DNA of 64,000 nucleotides. Source: Alphaproteobacteria bacterium PA2. GTDB taxonomy: Bacteria > Pseudomonadota > Alphaproteobacteria > Caulobacterales > Caulobacteraceae. A program made the position numbers and the translations under genes. Location of the stretch: NCBI GenBank assembly GCA_002256425.1, contig NKIZ01000001.1:1137943-1201942 (forward strand). Direction: 5' to 3'. Below the pieces are notes generated by a model, which saw nothing but the letters and a program-made list of their open reading frames with translations, searched no databases and was not told the DNA's origin. Shown here piece by piece: positions 53,171-62,309 of this stretch; the first letter of the stretch is position 1, and each line of letters opens with the position of its first letter.

Positions 53171-54055
53171 GAGCGTGACCTGACCTCTGAACATGGGCGC
53201 ACAGCCACCGCCCACCGTCGCGCGAATTCCATCGGCGCCCCGGCGCGCCGTAACATTCAGGATGCTCGGCCGGCCCATTTCAACACCCTGGCTGACCACA
53301 TACTCCGCCTGATCCTCCGAGGTCAGGGACAGAAGCAGAGCGCCAAGTGTGGCGTTGGCGCTGCCGGTTGCTGAATCCTCGAACGTGCCGGTCAGTGGCG
53401 AGAACATCCGCGCCCTCACCTTGTTCCCCGATCGGGTATAAAGGTGAAGGGAGAGGCGCATGGAAAAGCCCTCCAGGCCTGCAGCCGTGGCCTCGAAGGC
53501 GGCGACATCCGGATTTGCCCGACCCAGGGCTTCCGAAGTCACTTCAGCAAAGACGAAATCGACGCCGACCGATCCCTTTACCGGACGGTGGGCGGACACA
53601 ACGATGTCCTCTGGCGCCAGCCCCGCGCAACTGGCGATCTGCTCGGCGGTGAATTCCAACCCGAGGGAGAGGGGCTGCGGCGCGTCGATCACGGCGCCCA
53701 CGAGGGCGCCTGCGTCGTCCCGGTCCACCTTCACCTTCACGATGCCGGCAAGTTCCTCGAACAGCAGTACGCCGTCTGTGTCACGCCCCATCTGGGCCAG
53801 GACATAGCCGGTGCCCACATTGGGATGTCCGGCGAATGGCATCTCTGCGGTGGTGTTGAAGATCCGGACCCTCGCCGTATGGCGGGGATCCTCCGGCGGC
53901 AGGACAAAGGTTGTTTCCGCCAGATTGAACTCAGTGGCCAGGGCCTGCATCTGGGCGTCGGTCAGTCCCCTGGCGTCGGTAAAGGCCGCCAACTGGTTGC
54001 CGCCGAACGGGCGGTCGGTGAAGACATCCACGGTTACGAAGTCATAGGTCGCCAT
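53168..54055 (-). CDS. PhzF family isomerase/epimerase
   Basis: A 295-residue protein of the PhzF fold, two hot-dog-like halves related to diaminopimelate epimerase. The start ATG 54055 (MATYDFVTVDVFTDRPFGGNQLAAF) is preceded by GGGAG. The catalytic Glu lies in FNLAETTFVLPP, and FNTTAEMPFAGHPNVGTGYVLA and EDSATGSANATLGALL are the conserved GH and G-S/T-A-N blocks. True PhzF makes phenazines, but most homologues are of unknown function and no phenazine cluster is present. Confidence 0.92.
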   Translation of the reverse strand: MATYDFVTVDVFTDRPFGGNQLAAFTDARGLTDAQMQALATEFNLAETTFVLPPEDPRHTARVRIFNTTAEMPFAGHPNVGTGYVLAQMGRDTDGVLLFEELAGIVKVKVDRDDAGALVGAVIDAPQPLSLGLEFTAEQIASCAGLAPEDIVVSAHRPVKGSVGVDFVFAEVTSEALGRANPDVAAFEATAAGLEGFSMRLSLHLYTRSGNKVRARMFSPLTGTFEDSATGSANATLGALLLSLTSEDQAEYVVSQGVEMGRPSILNVTARRGADGIRATVGGGCAPMFRGQVTL

Positions 54056-54098
54056 GGGGCGCTCCCTGGAGTTGGACCCTGCCAGCAACTGACCGAAG

Positions 54099-54539
54099 TC
54101 AGGCCAGATCCTTGATCATGAAATAGCGGGGAAACATCGGCTTTGGCCCATCGATCTGGCCGAAAACCCGAAAGCCCAGCCTCTCGTAGAACGGCCTTGC
54201 CTGGAAGGCGAAGGTGTCCAGCCAGATGTTCAGGCACCCACGGGACCGTGCCTCGGTCTCCACCCGGGCCATGAGGTCACCCCCAAGGCCTGCGCCGCGC
54301 TGATCTTCCGGCGCAACGAGCATGTCCACATAGAAGGAGTCCCAGACAGAACGCCCCCAGACCCCGCCGACCACGGCCCGCGTTTCCGGATCCCGCAGCA
54401 GCACCGCAAAGGGATGGTTCTCGCAGTGACCGACGGCCTTGACGTTGAACGCCCTCAGAACTTCCCAGAGTTCCTGATAGGCGGCCTGCGGTGGTTCCGA
54501 ACCGGCTTCGACCAGCAGGTCGGGTTTACTGGTGCCCAT
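54099..54539 (-). CDS. GNAT family N-acetyltransferase
   Basis: A 146-residue acetyltransferase from ATG 54539 (MGTSKPDLLVEAG); the frame extends to 54575 but that overlaps the next gene more. The acetyl-CoA loop is APEDQRGAGLGGDLMARVE, preceded by strand YVDMLV, and the C-terminal FQARPFYERLGFRVFGQ is typical. The substrate amine is unknown. The start overlaps the 3' end of the upstream DUF4282-like gene by 14 bases, so the two are likely coupled. Confidence 0.88.
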   Translation of the reverse strand: MGTSKPDLLVEAGSEPPQAAYQELWEVLRAFNVKAVGHCENHPFAVLLRDPETRAVVGGVWGRSVWDSFYVDMLVAPEDQRGAGLGGDLMARVETEARSRGCLNIWLDTFAFQARPFYERLGFRVFGQIDGPKPMFPRYFMIKDLA

Positions 54540-54921
54540 GACCGGAAGCGCCCTGCGAATTGCGGGCTGCCACATCGGCGTCCGTGGCGCGGCGGATGGC
54601 GTGCAGGTCGTCGCTCAGCCGGAAGAGGGCGACATAGAGTTCGCAGAAGGAACGCCAGAGCAGGACCAGGATTGTCACCACCAATGAGCCGCCGACGAGA
54701 ACCGAGAGGGCCAGCAGAATGCCCATCAGGGGCTCTTCCCGGAAGGCCACGCCAATGGCGCTGCCAATGATGCCGAAGGCGATCAGGGCGATGATGCCCA
54801 GGCCAGACCAGTAGATCAGGTGGATCACCTGATTGGTCATCAACTTCTCAAAGGTCAGCAGGTCCCAGAACAGGGTCTTGGGCAGACCTTCGCGAATGGC
54901 AGTCAGTCGAGGTTGGCGCAT
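54526..54921 (-). CDS. DUF4282-like membrane protein
   Basis: A 131-residue protein with two hydrophobic segments, LIYWSGLGIIALIAFGIIGSAIG and LLALSVLVGGSLVVTILVLL, separated by a short loop. The opening LFWDLLTFEKLMTNQVIHLIYW and the closing LLWRSFCELYVALFRLSDDLHAIR match the pattern of DUF4282 proteins, which are uncharacterised small membrane proteins. It is upstream of and overlapping the acetyltransferase gene. Confidence 0.75.
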   Translation of the reverse strand: MRQPRLTAIREGLPKTLFWDLLTFEKLMTNQVIHLIYWSGLGIIALIAFGIIGSAIGVAFREEPLMGILLALSVLVGGSLVVTILVLLWRSFCELYVALFRLSDDLHAIRRATDADVAARNSQGASGHGHQ

Positions 54922-55007
54922 AGGAGTCTCTAGGCTGGGACGCCACCATGGTCCCTAGGTGGAACCGCTATCAGCGCACGGGCTCCGCTGCAACGGGGGC
55001 CGGCGAC

Positions 55008-57101
55008 TTAGATGGTTCCGACGGTCTTCAATCGCGCCCGGGGATGGACTTCATTCTGGCTCATGACAGGGGTCTGGCCGCGGAATCTTTCAATGATCGA
55101 CCGGACATAGGGCCGGATCTGCGGGCTGGTCAGCAGGACCGGAGAATCTCCGGCCAGGGCGGCGCGCTCGAAGGCGTCGCGCACGGCCCGGATGAAGTCC
55201 TGCAGGCGGGAAGGCGCCATGGCCAGTTGCTTCTCATCGCCAGAACCAACCAGGGCTTCGGCGAAAGCATTTTCCCATTCGCCGGACATGGTGACGATGG
55301 GCAGGGCGCCTTCGTCGTCGCGGTGGGCGAAGGACAACTGGCGGGAAAGGCGTGAACGGACCTGCTCGACCAGAAGGGTCACCGAAGGTGTGTGCGGCGC
55401 CGCCTCGCCAATGCCTTCGAGAATGGCGGGTAGGTCTCGAATCGAGACCCGCTCCCGCAGCAGGGCCTGCAGGACGCGCTGGATTGTGGTCGCCGACACC
55501 ACGGAGGGCACCAGGTCTTCCACCAGCTTCTTCTGTTCGCCGGGCAGGTCCTTCAGCAGTTTCTGCACCTCGGAATAGGAGAGCAGGTCGGGCATGTTCT
55601 CCTTGAGGATTTCCGTGAGGTGGGTGGTCAGCACTGTCGCCGGGTCGACAATGGTATAGCCGCGGAAGGTCGCCTCTTCCCGCAGGGCTTCGTCGATCCA
55701 TGTGGCCGGCAGGCCGAAGGCCGGTTCGCGCATATGCTCGCCCGGGATCTCGACCTGACCGCCGCGGGGGTCCATGGCCATCAGGTGACCGAGACGCACT
55801 TCGCCCCCGCCGGCTTCCATCTCCTTGATGCGGATCATGTAGCCCTGGGAGTTCAGGCGCATATTGTCGAGGATGCGGACCGACGGCATGACGAAGCCGA
55901 AATCGGCCGCCAGGGTGCGGCGCAGGGCCTTGATCTGATCGGTCAGGCGGCGACCTTCCAGATCATTGATCAGCGGCAGGAGGCCATAGCCCAGCTCGAT
56001 CTTGATTTCGTCAATGGCCAGGGTCTGGCTGATCGGCTCGTCCTGATCTTCGGCCTTGGGCTCGGGCGGCGCCAGGTCGGCCGGATCGATGATGGCGGGT
56101 GCATGGGATCGGCGCCAGGCCAGGGAGCCGGAAGCAATCGAGACCAGGGCGAAGGGAATGATCGGCATGCCCGGGATGAAGGCTATGACGCCAGCGGCGG
56201 CTGACACCATGCCCAGGGCCACCGGGTTCATGGCCAGCTGCGCCACCAGGGCCTTGTCCGCCGAGCCTTCGACCCCGGCCTTTGACACCAGGAAGCCGGC
56301 GGCGATGGAAATGATCAGGGCGGGGATCTGGCTGACCAGGCCGTCGCCGATGGTCATGATGGTATAGCTGGCGGCCGCTTCGCCAATGGGCATCTTGTGC
56401 TGCAGCACGCCGATCAGAATGCCGCCGATGATATTGATGGCCACGATGATCAGGCCCGCGATCGCGTCGCCGCGCACGAACTTGGAGGCGCCGTCCATGG
56501 CCCCGAAGAAGGTGGACTCCTGCTCCAGTTCCTTGCGGCGGAGCTTGGCGACGGATTCCTCAATCAGGCCCGCCGAGAGGTCGGCGTCGATGGCCATCTG
56601 CTTGCCGGGCATGGCGTCCAGGGTGAATCGGGCCGCCACTTCGGCGATACGGCCAGAGCCCTTGGTGATGACCACGAAGTTCACGATCACCAGGATGGCG
56701 AAGACGATGAGGCCGATGGCGAAGCTGCCTCCGGTCATCAGTCGGCCAAAGCTCTCGATGACCTTGCCTGCGCCGTGGGCGCCTTCGTGGCCGTGGCCAA
56801 GGATAAGACGGGTCGAGGCGACGTTGAGGGCCAGCCGGAACAGTGTCGTGACCAGCAGGACCGTCGGAAATGCGGTGAATTCCAGCGGACGCTTGATGAA
56901 CAGCGAGGTCATCAGGATCAGGACCGCCGAGGTGATCGAGATCGACAGAAGCCCGTCCAGCATGAAGGCCGGAACAGGCAGGATCAACAATACGATGACG
57001 CCAATGACGCCGACCGCCATGGCGACCTCGCCCTGGGCCAGCCAGCCGAAGATCTCCCGGCCTGTGGGTCGCGAAGCCCCGAAGAAACTGGTGTCAGCCA
57101 C
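55008..57101 (-). CDS. flhA: Flagellar biosynthesis protein FlhA
   Basis: FlhA is the export-gate protein that binds late chaperone-substrate complexes. The 697-residue product has about eight N-terminal transmembrane segments (to residue about 330), including the FHIPEP-type loop with [20 protein letters not shown] and [47 protein letters not shown] within it, then the cytoplasmic domain to the C terminus. It follows flbD by eight bases and closes the flagellar operon. Confidence 0.97.
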   Translation of the reverse strand: [697 protein letters not shown]

Positions 57102-57109
57102 AGATCACA

Positions 57110-58477
57110 CTAAGCGGCGTGGAAGCCCATCTGCGGCGCCGGCACCGAGACGCCGGCGTCAGAATATTCCTTGAGCTTGTTGCGCAGGGTCCGGATCGAG
57201 ATGCCGAGAATGTTTGCGGCATGGGTGCGGTTGCCCAGGCAATGCTCCAGGGTGTCGATGATCAGCTGCTGTTCCATCTCGGCGACGGTCTGGCCGACAA
57301 AGGCGCGGGTTGCGGCCTCCGCCGCCGAGGCCGCGGCCATGGCGGTGCGGGTTCCGACGTCGGCAGGGGCGAGGGGTTGGCCGTCCGGCAGGCGGATGGC
57401 GGTCTCCTCGATTTCGGCGCCTGAAGCCAGCAGGACCGCGCGGTGCATGGCGTTTTCCAGCTCGCGCACATTGCCAGGCCAGCGATGGCCTGCGAGACGG
57501 CGTTTGGCTTCAGCCGACAGGTCGCGTGTCGGTGTTCCGTTGGCGGCCGCATACTTCTTCACGAAGAATTCGGCCAGGGCCACGATATCGCCAGGACGCT
57601 CACGCAGGGGCGGCAGGCGCAGGTTCACGACATTGAGGCGGTAGAGCAGGTCTTCCCGGAAGGTCCCGTCCTTCACGGCCACGACCAGGTCGCGGTTGGA
57701 GGTCGCGAGGATCCGGATGTCCACCTTGACCGGTTTCGAGCCGCCGACCCGGTCAATTTCCCGCTCCTGGATGGCGCGCAGGAGCTTGGCCTGCAGGCGG
57801 GTGTCCATTTCCGAGATTTCGTCCAGCAGCAGGGTGCCGCCGTTGGCTTCCTCGAACTTGCCGATCCGGCGGGCCAGGGCCCCGGTGAAGGCGCCCTTCT
57901 CGTGACCGAAGAGCTCGCTTTCCAGCAGGTTCTCGGGGATGGCGGCGCAGTTCACCGAGATGAAGGGCTTGCTGGCCCTGCGGGACTTCTGGTGGACGTA
58001 GCGGGCGATGACTTCCTTACCCGAGCCGCTTTCCCCGGTGATGAGGATCGAAGCTTCAGAGGCGGCGATCTGGTCGGCCAGTCCGATGACGGCCTGCATG
58101 GCCGGGTCACGGACCACCATGGGCTTGTTGTCGTCCGAGACGGCGGCCAGGACGGCGGCGATCATCTCGGCTTCAGGCGGCAGGGGGATGAATTCCTTGG
58201 CGCCAGCGCGGATGGCGTCACCGGCCTTCTGGGCGTCAGGATCAACACCACAGGCGACAATGGGCACCCGGATGCGCTCGGCTTCATTGGCGGCGATCAG
58301 GGCCGCAATGTCGAGATCATAGTCGACCAGCATCAGGTCGGCGCCCTGGCCCGCCCGCAGGGCATGGGTCGCCGCTGCAATGGTCTCCACGTGACTGACC
58401 TTGGCGCCCGCCGCCATGGCCATTTTCACCGCAGAAGCCAGCTGTCCGTTCAATTGTCCGACGACCAGAAGCCGCAT
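57110..58477 (-). CDS. flbD: Sigma-54-dependent flagellar regulator FlbD
   Basis: FlbD activates late (class III and IV) flagellar promoters with sigma-54 and represses fliF in Caulobacter. The 455-residue protein has an N-terminal receiver in which the usual Asp-Asp pocket is missing (it starts [14 protein letters not shown]), an AAA+ domain with Walker [16 protein letters not shown] and the sigma-54 contact loop GAFTGA, Walker [10 protein letters not shown], and a C-terminal Fis-type helix-turn-helix ([21 protein letters not shown]). The atypical receiver agrees with known FlbD, which works without usual phosphorylation. Confidence 0.94.
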   Translation of the reverse strand: MRLLVVGQLNGQLASAVKMAMAAGAKVSHVETIAAATHALRAGQGADLMLVDYDLDIAALIAANEAERIRVPIVACGVDPDAQKAGDAIRAGAKEFIPLPPEAEMIAAVLAAVSDDNKPMVVRDPAMQAVIGLADQIAASEASILITGESGSGKEVIARYVHQKSRRASKPFISVNCAAIPENLLESELFGHEKGAFTGALARRIGKFEEANGGTLLLDEISEMDTRLQAKLLRAIQEREIDRVGGSKPVKVDIRILATSNRDLVVAVKDGTFREDLLYRLNVVNLRLPPLRERPGDIVALAEFFVKKYAAANGTPTRDLSAEAKRRLAGHRWPGNVRELENAMHRAVLLASGAEIEETAIRLPDGQPLAPADVGTRTAMAAASAAEAATRAFVGQTVAEMEQQLIIDTLEHCLGNRTHAANILGISIRTLRNKLKEYSDAGVSVPAPQMGFHAA

Positions 58478-58505
58478 ACTCGTCTCTCCTATGAACGCCC
58501 GTCCC

Positions 58506-58847
58506 TTAGGACTGGGAGTCCCCGTCCTTGATGATTTCAGTCATGGTCACGCCCAGGCGTTCATCGACGATGACGACCTCTCCGCGGGCGACCAGCCGGT
58601 TGTTCACATAGATGTCGATGGACTCGCCGACCTTGCGGTCCAGTTCCAGAACGCTGCCTGAGCTCAGCTGGAGCAATTGGGCGACACTCATGGTGGCGCG
58701 GCCCAGAACGGCGGAAATCGACACCGGAACGTCAAAAACCGGAGCCAGGTCGGTCGCCGTCCTGGCTTCGGACTCGCCTTCGGGCATGGAGGGGGCGTCA
58801 CCCGGACCGAAGTCATCAAGCTTCAGGTCTGTATCGGTATCCGACAT
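58506..58847 (-). CDS. fliN: Flagellar motor switch protein FliN
   Basis: A 113-residue protein with a C-terminal SpoA domain ([36 protein letters not shown] and [25 protein letters not shown]), the standard FliN form, and a short acidic N terminus. FliN forms the lower C-ring with FliM and binds export components. Its ATG overlaps the stop of the FliH-like gene by one base. Confidence 0.93.
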   Translation of the reverse strand: MSDTDTDLKLDDFGPGDAPSMPEGESEARTATDLAPVFDVPVSISAVLGRATMSVAQLLQLSSGSVLELDRKVGESIDIYVNNRLVARGEVVIVDERLGVTMTEIIKDGDSQS

Positions 58848-59503
58848 CAGGATTCGCTTTCGGTTGCAGGGAGAAGGGGTTCGGCGTGCAGGCCCTCGGA
58901 CGCCAGGGCGGCGGCGAGGACATCGGCCACCCGTTGTGCTGCGGCATTGGGGTCAAAGGCGGCGGCGCCGTCGCCGAAATCGAGGGTGAAGGCGGCAAGC
59001 GGCAGGGAAGGATCCGAGCGCACCTGGATGGCGCCGGCGAAGCCGATAGCCTGGGCGGCGTCTTCGAGGACCTTGTTCAGACCATCCACCATGTCCGGAG
59101 ACACCGAGATCAGCAGCCTGGGCGCGGACTCAAGTTCACGGGAAAGGGAGTCGATTGCTGACTTCAGGACGGCCTGGGGAAAGGCGTCGAGGGCGGCGTC
59201 AGCAATGGCGCGACTGCAGGCCAGGGCCAGGTCGGCGCACCCGACCCGGTGACGATGGGCAACCTCGGCCAGTGAAGACAGGGCCAGCTTTGCGTCCTGG
59301 GCGATGGACGCCAGCGCCTGGGCCTGGAGGGCTTCCATGCGGGCCAGGGTCTGCCGCTCCCCTTCATGAAGGGCCTGGCGCTCGAGGACCTCCACCTCAT
59401 CAGAAGTGAAGGTGCGCTTTGGGCGCGGGGCGGCGAAGGCCACCTCGCCCTCACCGTCAAAAACGGTGTCGAATCCGAATTTTTCGACGGCGTGCTGGGT
59501 CAT
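58847..59503 (-). CDS. FliH-like flagellar assembly protein (FlbE position)
   Basis: A 218-residue protein between fliG and fliN. It has a long central helix rich in Glu/Ala/Gln (VEVLERQALHEGERQTLARMEALQAQALAS, limits about 38-70) and a C-terminal domain (SVSPDMVDGLNKVLEDAAQAIGFAGAIQVRSDP), as in FliH, the regulator of the FliI ATPase. In Caulobacter this locus is called flbE. The fold is weakly conserved, so placement between fliG and fliN carries much of the assignment. It overlaps both neighbours by one base. Confidence 0.82.
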   Translation of the reverse strand: MTQHAVEKFGFDTVFDGEGEVAFAAPRPKRTFTSDEVEVLERQALHEGERQTLARMEALQAQALASIAQDAKLALSSLAEVAHRHRVGCADLALACSRAIADAALDAFPQAVLKSAIDSLSRELESAPRLLISVSPDMVDGLNKVLEDAAQAIGFAGAIQVRSDPSLPLAAFTLDFGDGAAAFDPNAAAQRVADVLAAALASEGLHAEPLLPATESES

Positions 59504-60528
59504 CAGTAGATCAGCTCATCGTCAGAGCCAGACCCGGCCAGCATGATCTCGCCCTTGGCGGCGAGGTCCTTGGCGACCTGGACCATGGCCATCTGCGCCT
59601 GGTCCACGTCCTTGAGGCGGACGGGACCCATGCTCTCCATGTCTTCGCGCATGATCTTCGCGGCGCGTTCGGACATGTTGGAGAAGAACATTTCCCGCAG
59701 GGTGTCGGAGGCGCCCTTGAGGGCCAGACCCAGCTGGTCCTTCTCGACGCCGCGCAGCAGGGTCTGGACGCCGCCGGGATCGAGCTTGGACAGGTCTTCG
59801 AAGACGAACATCAGGGCGCGGATCCGCTCGGCGGCTTCGCGGTTGCGTTCTTCCAGGGCGGCGATGAAGCGCGCCTCGGTCTGACGGTCGAAGGAGTTGA
59901 AGATGTCGGCCATCATTTCATGGCTGTCGCGCTTGGAGGTGCGCGCCAGGTTCGACATGAATTCGATCCGAAGGGTCTGCTCGATCTTGTCGAGGATTTC
60001 CCGCTGCACCGGCTCCATGCGCAGCATGCGGGTGACGCATTCCAGGGCGAAGTCTTCGGGCAGGGATGAGAGCACGCGTGCAGCGTGGTCGGCCTTGACC
60101 TTGGACAGGACGACGGCGACGGTCTGCGGGTATTCGTTCTTGAGGTAGTTGGCGAGAACGGCCTCGTTCACATTGCCCAGCTTGTCCCACATGGTCCGGC
60201 CTGCCGGACCGCGGATTTCCTCCATAAGACCTTCGACCTTGTCCGGGTCGAGGAACTGGGAGAGCAGGCGCTGGGTCTGTTCGTAGGAACCCATGATCGA
60301 GCCCGAGCCCGACATGTTGGATACGAACTCCACCAGCAGGGCTTCTACCACGCTGGAGGACACATTTCCGAGGCCGGCCATGGCCTGCGAGACTTCCTTG
60401 ATCTCCTCATCATCCAGCGACTGCCAGATGGTCAGGTGATCTTCGCCGAGGGCCAGCAGGACGACGGCAGCCTTTTCGGGCCCCGTCAGGCGGGCTGGAT
60501 CGGTAATCGCCTTTCCCTTGGATGCCAT
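59503..60528 (-). CDS. fliG: Flagellar motor switch protein FliG
   Basis: FliG links the MS ring to the C-ring and takes torque from MotA. The 341-residue protein has the N-terminal FliF-binding domain ([30 protein letters not shown]), the middle armadillo domain ([26 protein letters not shown]) and the C-terminal torque domain with charged residues in [21 protein letters not shown]. Length is normal. It follows fliF by five bases. Confidence 0.97.
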   Translation of the reverse strand: MASKGKAITDPARLTGPEKAAVVLLALGEDHLTIWQSLDDEEIKEVSQAMAGLGNVSSSVVEALLVEFVSNMSGSGSIMGSYEQTQRLLSQFLDPDKVEGLMEEIRGPAGRTMWDKLGNVNEAVLANYLKNEYPQTVAVVLSKVKADHAARVLSSLPEDFALECVTRMLRMEPVQREILDKIEQTLRIEFMSNLARTSKRDSHEMMADIFNSFDRQTEARFIAALEERNREAAERIRALMFVFEDLSKLDPGGVQTLLRGVEKDQLGLALKGASDTLREMFFSNMSERAAKIMREDMESMGPVRLKDVDQAQMAMVQVAKDLAAKGEIMLAGSGSDDELIY

Positions 60529-60533
60529 GGCCG

Positions 60534-62177
60534 TCAGACCGACTCATGTAGCCAGGTGCGCAGCAGCGCCACCGACTCTTCAGGATGCTTGTCGACGAAC
60601 TCAGAGACACGCTTCACCGAACTGGCCTTCACCTGGCCTTCGATCCTGGCGATGTCGATGCGCTGTTCCATGTCGCTCTGGCCCGGGGCCGGGAGGGCCA
60701 GGGCTTCACCGGAGGAAGGATCGACCTGGATCTGGATGGTCTGGCCATCGGCCGTCGTGACGACGCGGGTCGCGCCCTGTCCGCCGGAAAGGGCGGGCAG
60801 ATTGCCGTCCGTCGCCGTCTTCAGCAGGGGCCGGACGATGAAGAACATCATCAGAAGGGCGACGATGAACAGAATGCCCAGTTCGACGGCGCGCATGATG
60901 TCGTTCTTGTCAAAACCCATCAGCGGGCTGGCGGAGGTCACCCCGTCAGCAGATGCGTCGGTGGGGAACTGCACATTCACAACGGTCACCTGATCGCCTC
61001 TGGCCTGGTCATAGCCGACCGCCGTCCGGACAAGCTGCTCAATGCGCTGCATTTCAGCGGCGGGCCGCGGCGTATAGGCGCCGGGCTTGCCATTGACCGG
61101 ATCGGCATGAATTCCATCTACGGCGACAGCGACGGAGATTTTCTTAACCTGGCCGGGATCCTTCACTTCAGTCCGGGTGGTCTTGGAGATCTCGTAATTG
61201 GTTGTGGACTCGGTCCGGCCACTGGCTGAGCCGGCCGCGCCGTCTTCAGACCCTGTTGTGCCGCCTGGAATGTTTGCGCTGGCCGTCACCGCGCCATTGG
61301 CGTTGGGACCGTTTTCCTTGGCGTTTTCCTCGGTAGTGGACTCCGAGCGGATCACCTGGCCATCAGGGTCATAGGTTTCCTGCTGTACTGTCACCCGCGA
61401 AAGGTCGAGCTCTGCGGCCACGGTGACCCGGGCCTTGCCGGCGCCGACCATGCCCTCCACCAGGGATTTGACGGTCTTGGCGATCCTCTGCTCGACTTCG
61501 CTCTTGCGCCCGTCCGCGGCGGCAGCGTCGCCTTCGGCGCCGCCAGACAAGGTCTTCGCGTGCTGATCGACCACAGTGACCCGATCAGCCTTCATGTTCG
61601 GCACGGCGCTGGAAACCAGGTTCTGGATGGCCCGCACCTGTTCGGCGCTGGGCTCACGGCCGCCAATATTGATGGTCACCGAGGCGGAGGGCTGCTGAGC
61701 CTCTTCTTCAAACAGCTCGCGCTTGGGCAGGACAAGGTGCACGCGGGTCGAAGTCACCCCGTCCAGACTCTGGATCGTGCGGCCCAGTTCGCCTTCCAGG
61801 GCGCGCTGACGGTTCAGTTGCTGAACGAAATCGGTCTGACCCATGGCGTTGGTCTGGTCGAAGATTTCATAGCCGACGGAAGCCGCCGTCGGCAGGCCCT
61901 TGCCCGAAAGCAGAAGCCGTGTGGAGGCCACCTGGTCGCGCGGGACCATGATGGTCGAGCCGTCGCCCTTGGCCTCGTATTTGATATTGGCCTGATCCAG
62001 GGCCTTGGTGATTTCACCGGCCTCTTTCAGATCCAGATTTGAGTAGAGCAGGGCCTTGGGCTGTCCAAGGGTCAGGGTCATGGCGAACAGGGCCGCTGCG
62101 ACGCCGGCGCCTATGCCGATGATCGCGGCAAGACGTCCGAAACCGAACCTTTGCAATGCGGCGACAAAACCGTTCAA
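60534..62177 (-). CDS. fliF: Flagellar MS-ring protein FliF
   Basis: FliF forms the inner-membrane MS ring that nucleates the basal body. The 547-residue protein has transmembrane segments near residues 12-38 and 430-455, ring-building motifs between them ([49 protein letters not shown]) and a C-terminal cytoplasmic tail that binds FliG. The upstream-most start is TTG 62177; a second TTG lies eight codons in, and no ATG is present near the N terminus, so a non-ATG start is likely. It heads the operon fliF-fliG-fliH-fliN-flbD-flhA. Confidence 0.96.
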   Translation of the reverse strand: MNGFVAALQRFGFGRLAAIIGIGAGVAAALFAMTLTLGQPKALLYSNLDLKEAGEITKALDQANIKYEAKGDGSTIMVPRDQVASTRLLLSGKGLPTAASVGYEIFDQTNAMGQTDFVQQLNRQRALEGELGRTIQSLDGVTSTRVHLVLPKRELFEEEAQQPSASVTINIGGREPSAEQVRAIQNLVSSAVPNMKADRVTVVDQHAKTLSGGAEGDAAAADGRKSEVEQRIAKTVKSLVEGMVGAGKARVTVAAELDLSRVTVQQETYDPDGQVIRSESTTEENAKENGPNANGAVTASANIPGGTTGSEDGAAGSASGRTESTTNYEISKTTRTEVKDPGQVKKISVAVAVDGIHADPVNGKPGAYTPRPAAEMQRIEQLVRTAVGYDQARGDQVTVVNVQFPTDASADGVTSASPLMGFDKNDIMRAVELGILFIVALLMMFFIVRPLLKTATDGNLPALSGGQGATRVVTTADGQTIQIQVDPSSGEALALPAPGQSDMEQRIDIARIEGQVKASSVKRVSEFVDKHPEESVALLRTWLHESV

Positions 62178-62240
62178 CGCCCTGGGTCCCCACTACCAAA
62201 AAGCGGGGCACAAACTGATGTCACCCGCCGCTAGGCAGGA

Positions 62241-62260
62241 TTTACCCACCACATGGTAAA
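62241..62260 (-). promoter_or_regulatory. Inverted repeat upstream of fliF, candidate CtrA or FlbD site
   Basis: TTTACC (62241-62246) and GGTAAA (62255-62260) form a perfect six-base repeat with an eight-base spacer, 64 to 83 bases upstream of the fliF start. On the minus strand it reads TTTACCAT, one base from the common CtrA half-site TTAACCAT. In Caulobacter, fliF is CtrA-activated and FlbD-repressed, so a regulator site here is expected. The rest of the 132-base gap shows no gene. Confidence 0.35.
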
Positions 62261-62309
62261 CGCCGCGTTTATGGATGGGGAGGTGGGCAAAATTTTCTCT
62301 GCTGCGCGG

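Noticed and set aside
53168..54055. Phenazine biosynthesis cluster
   Set aside because: Only a PhzF-fold homologue is present; no other phz genes are nearby.
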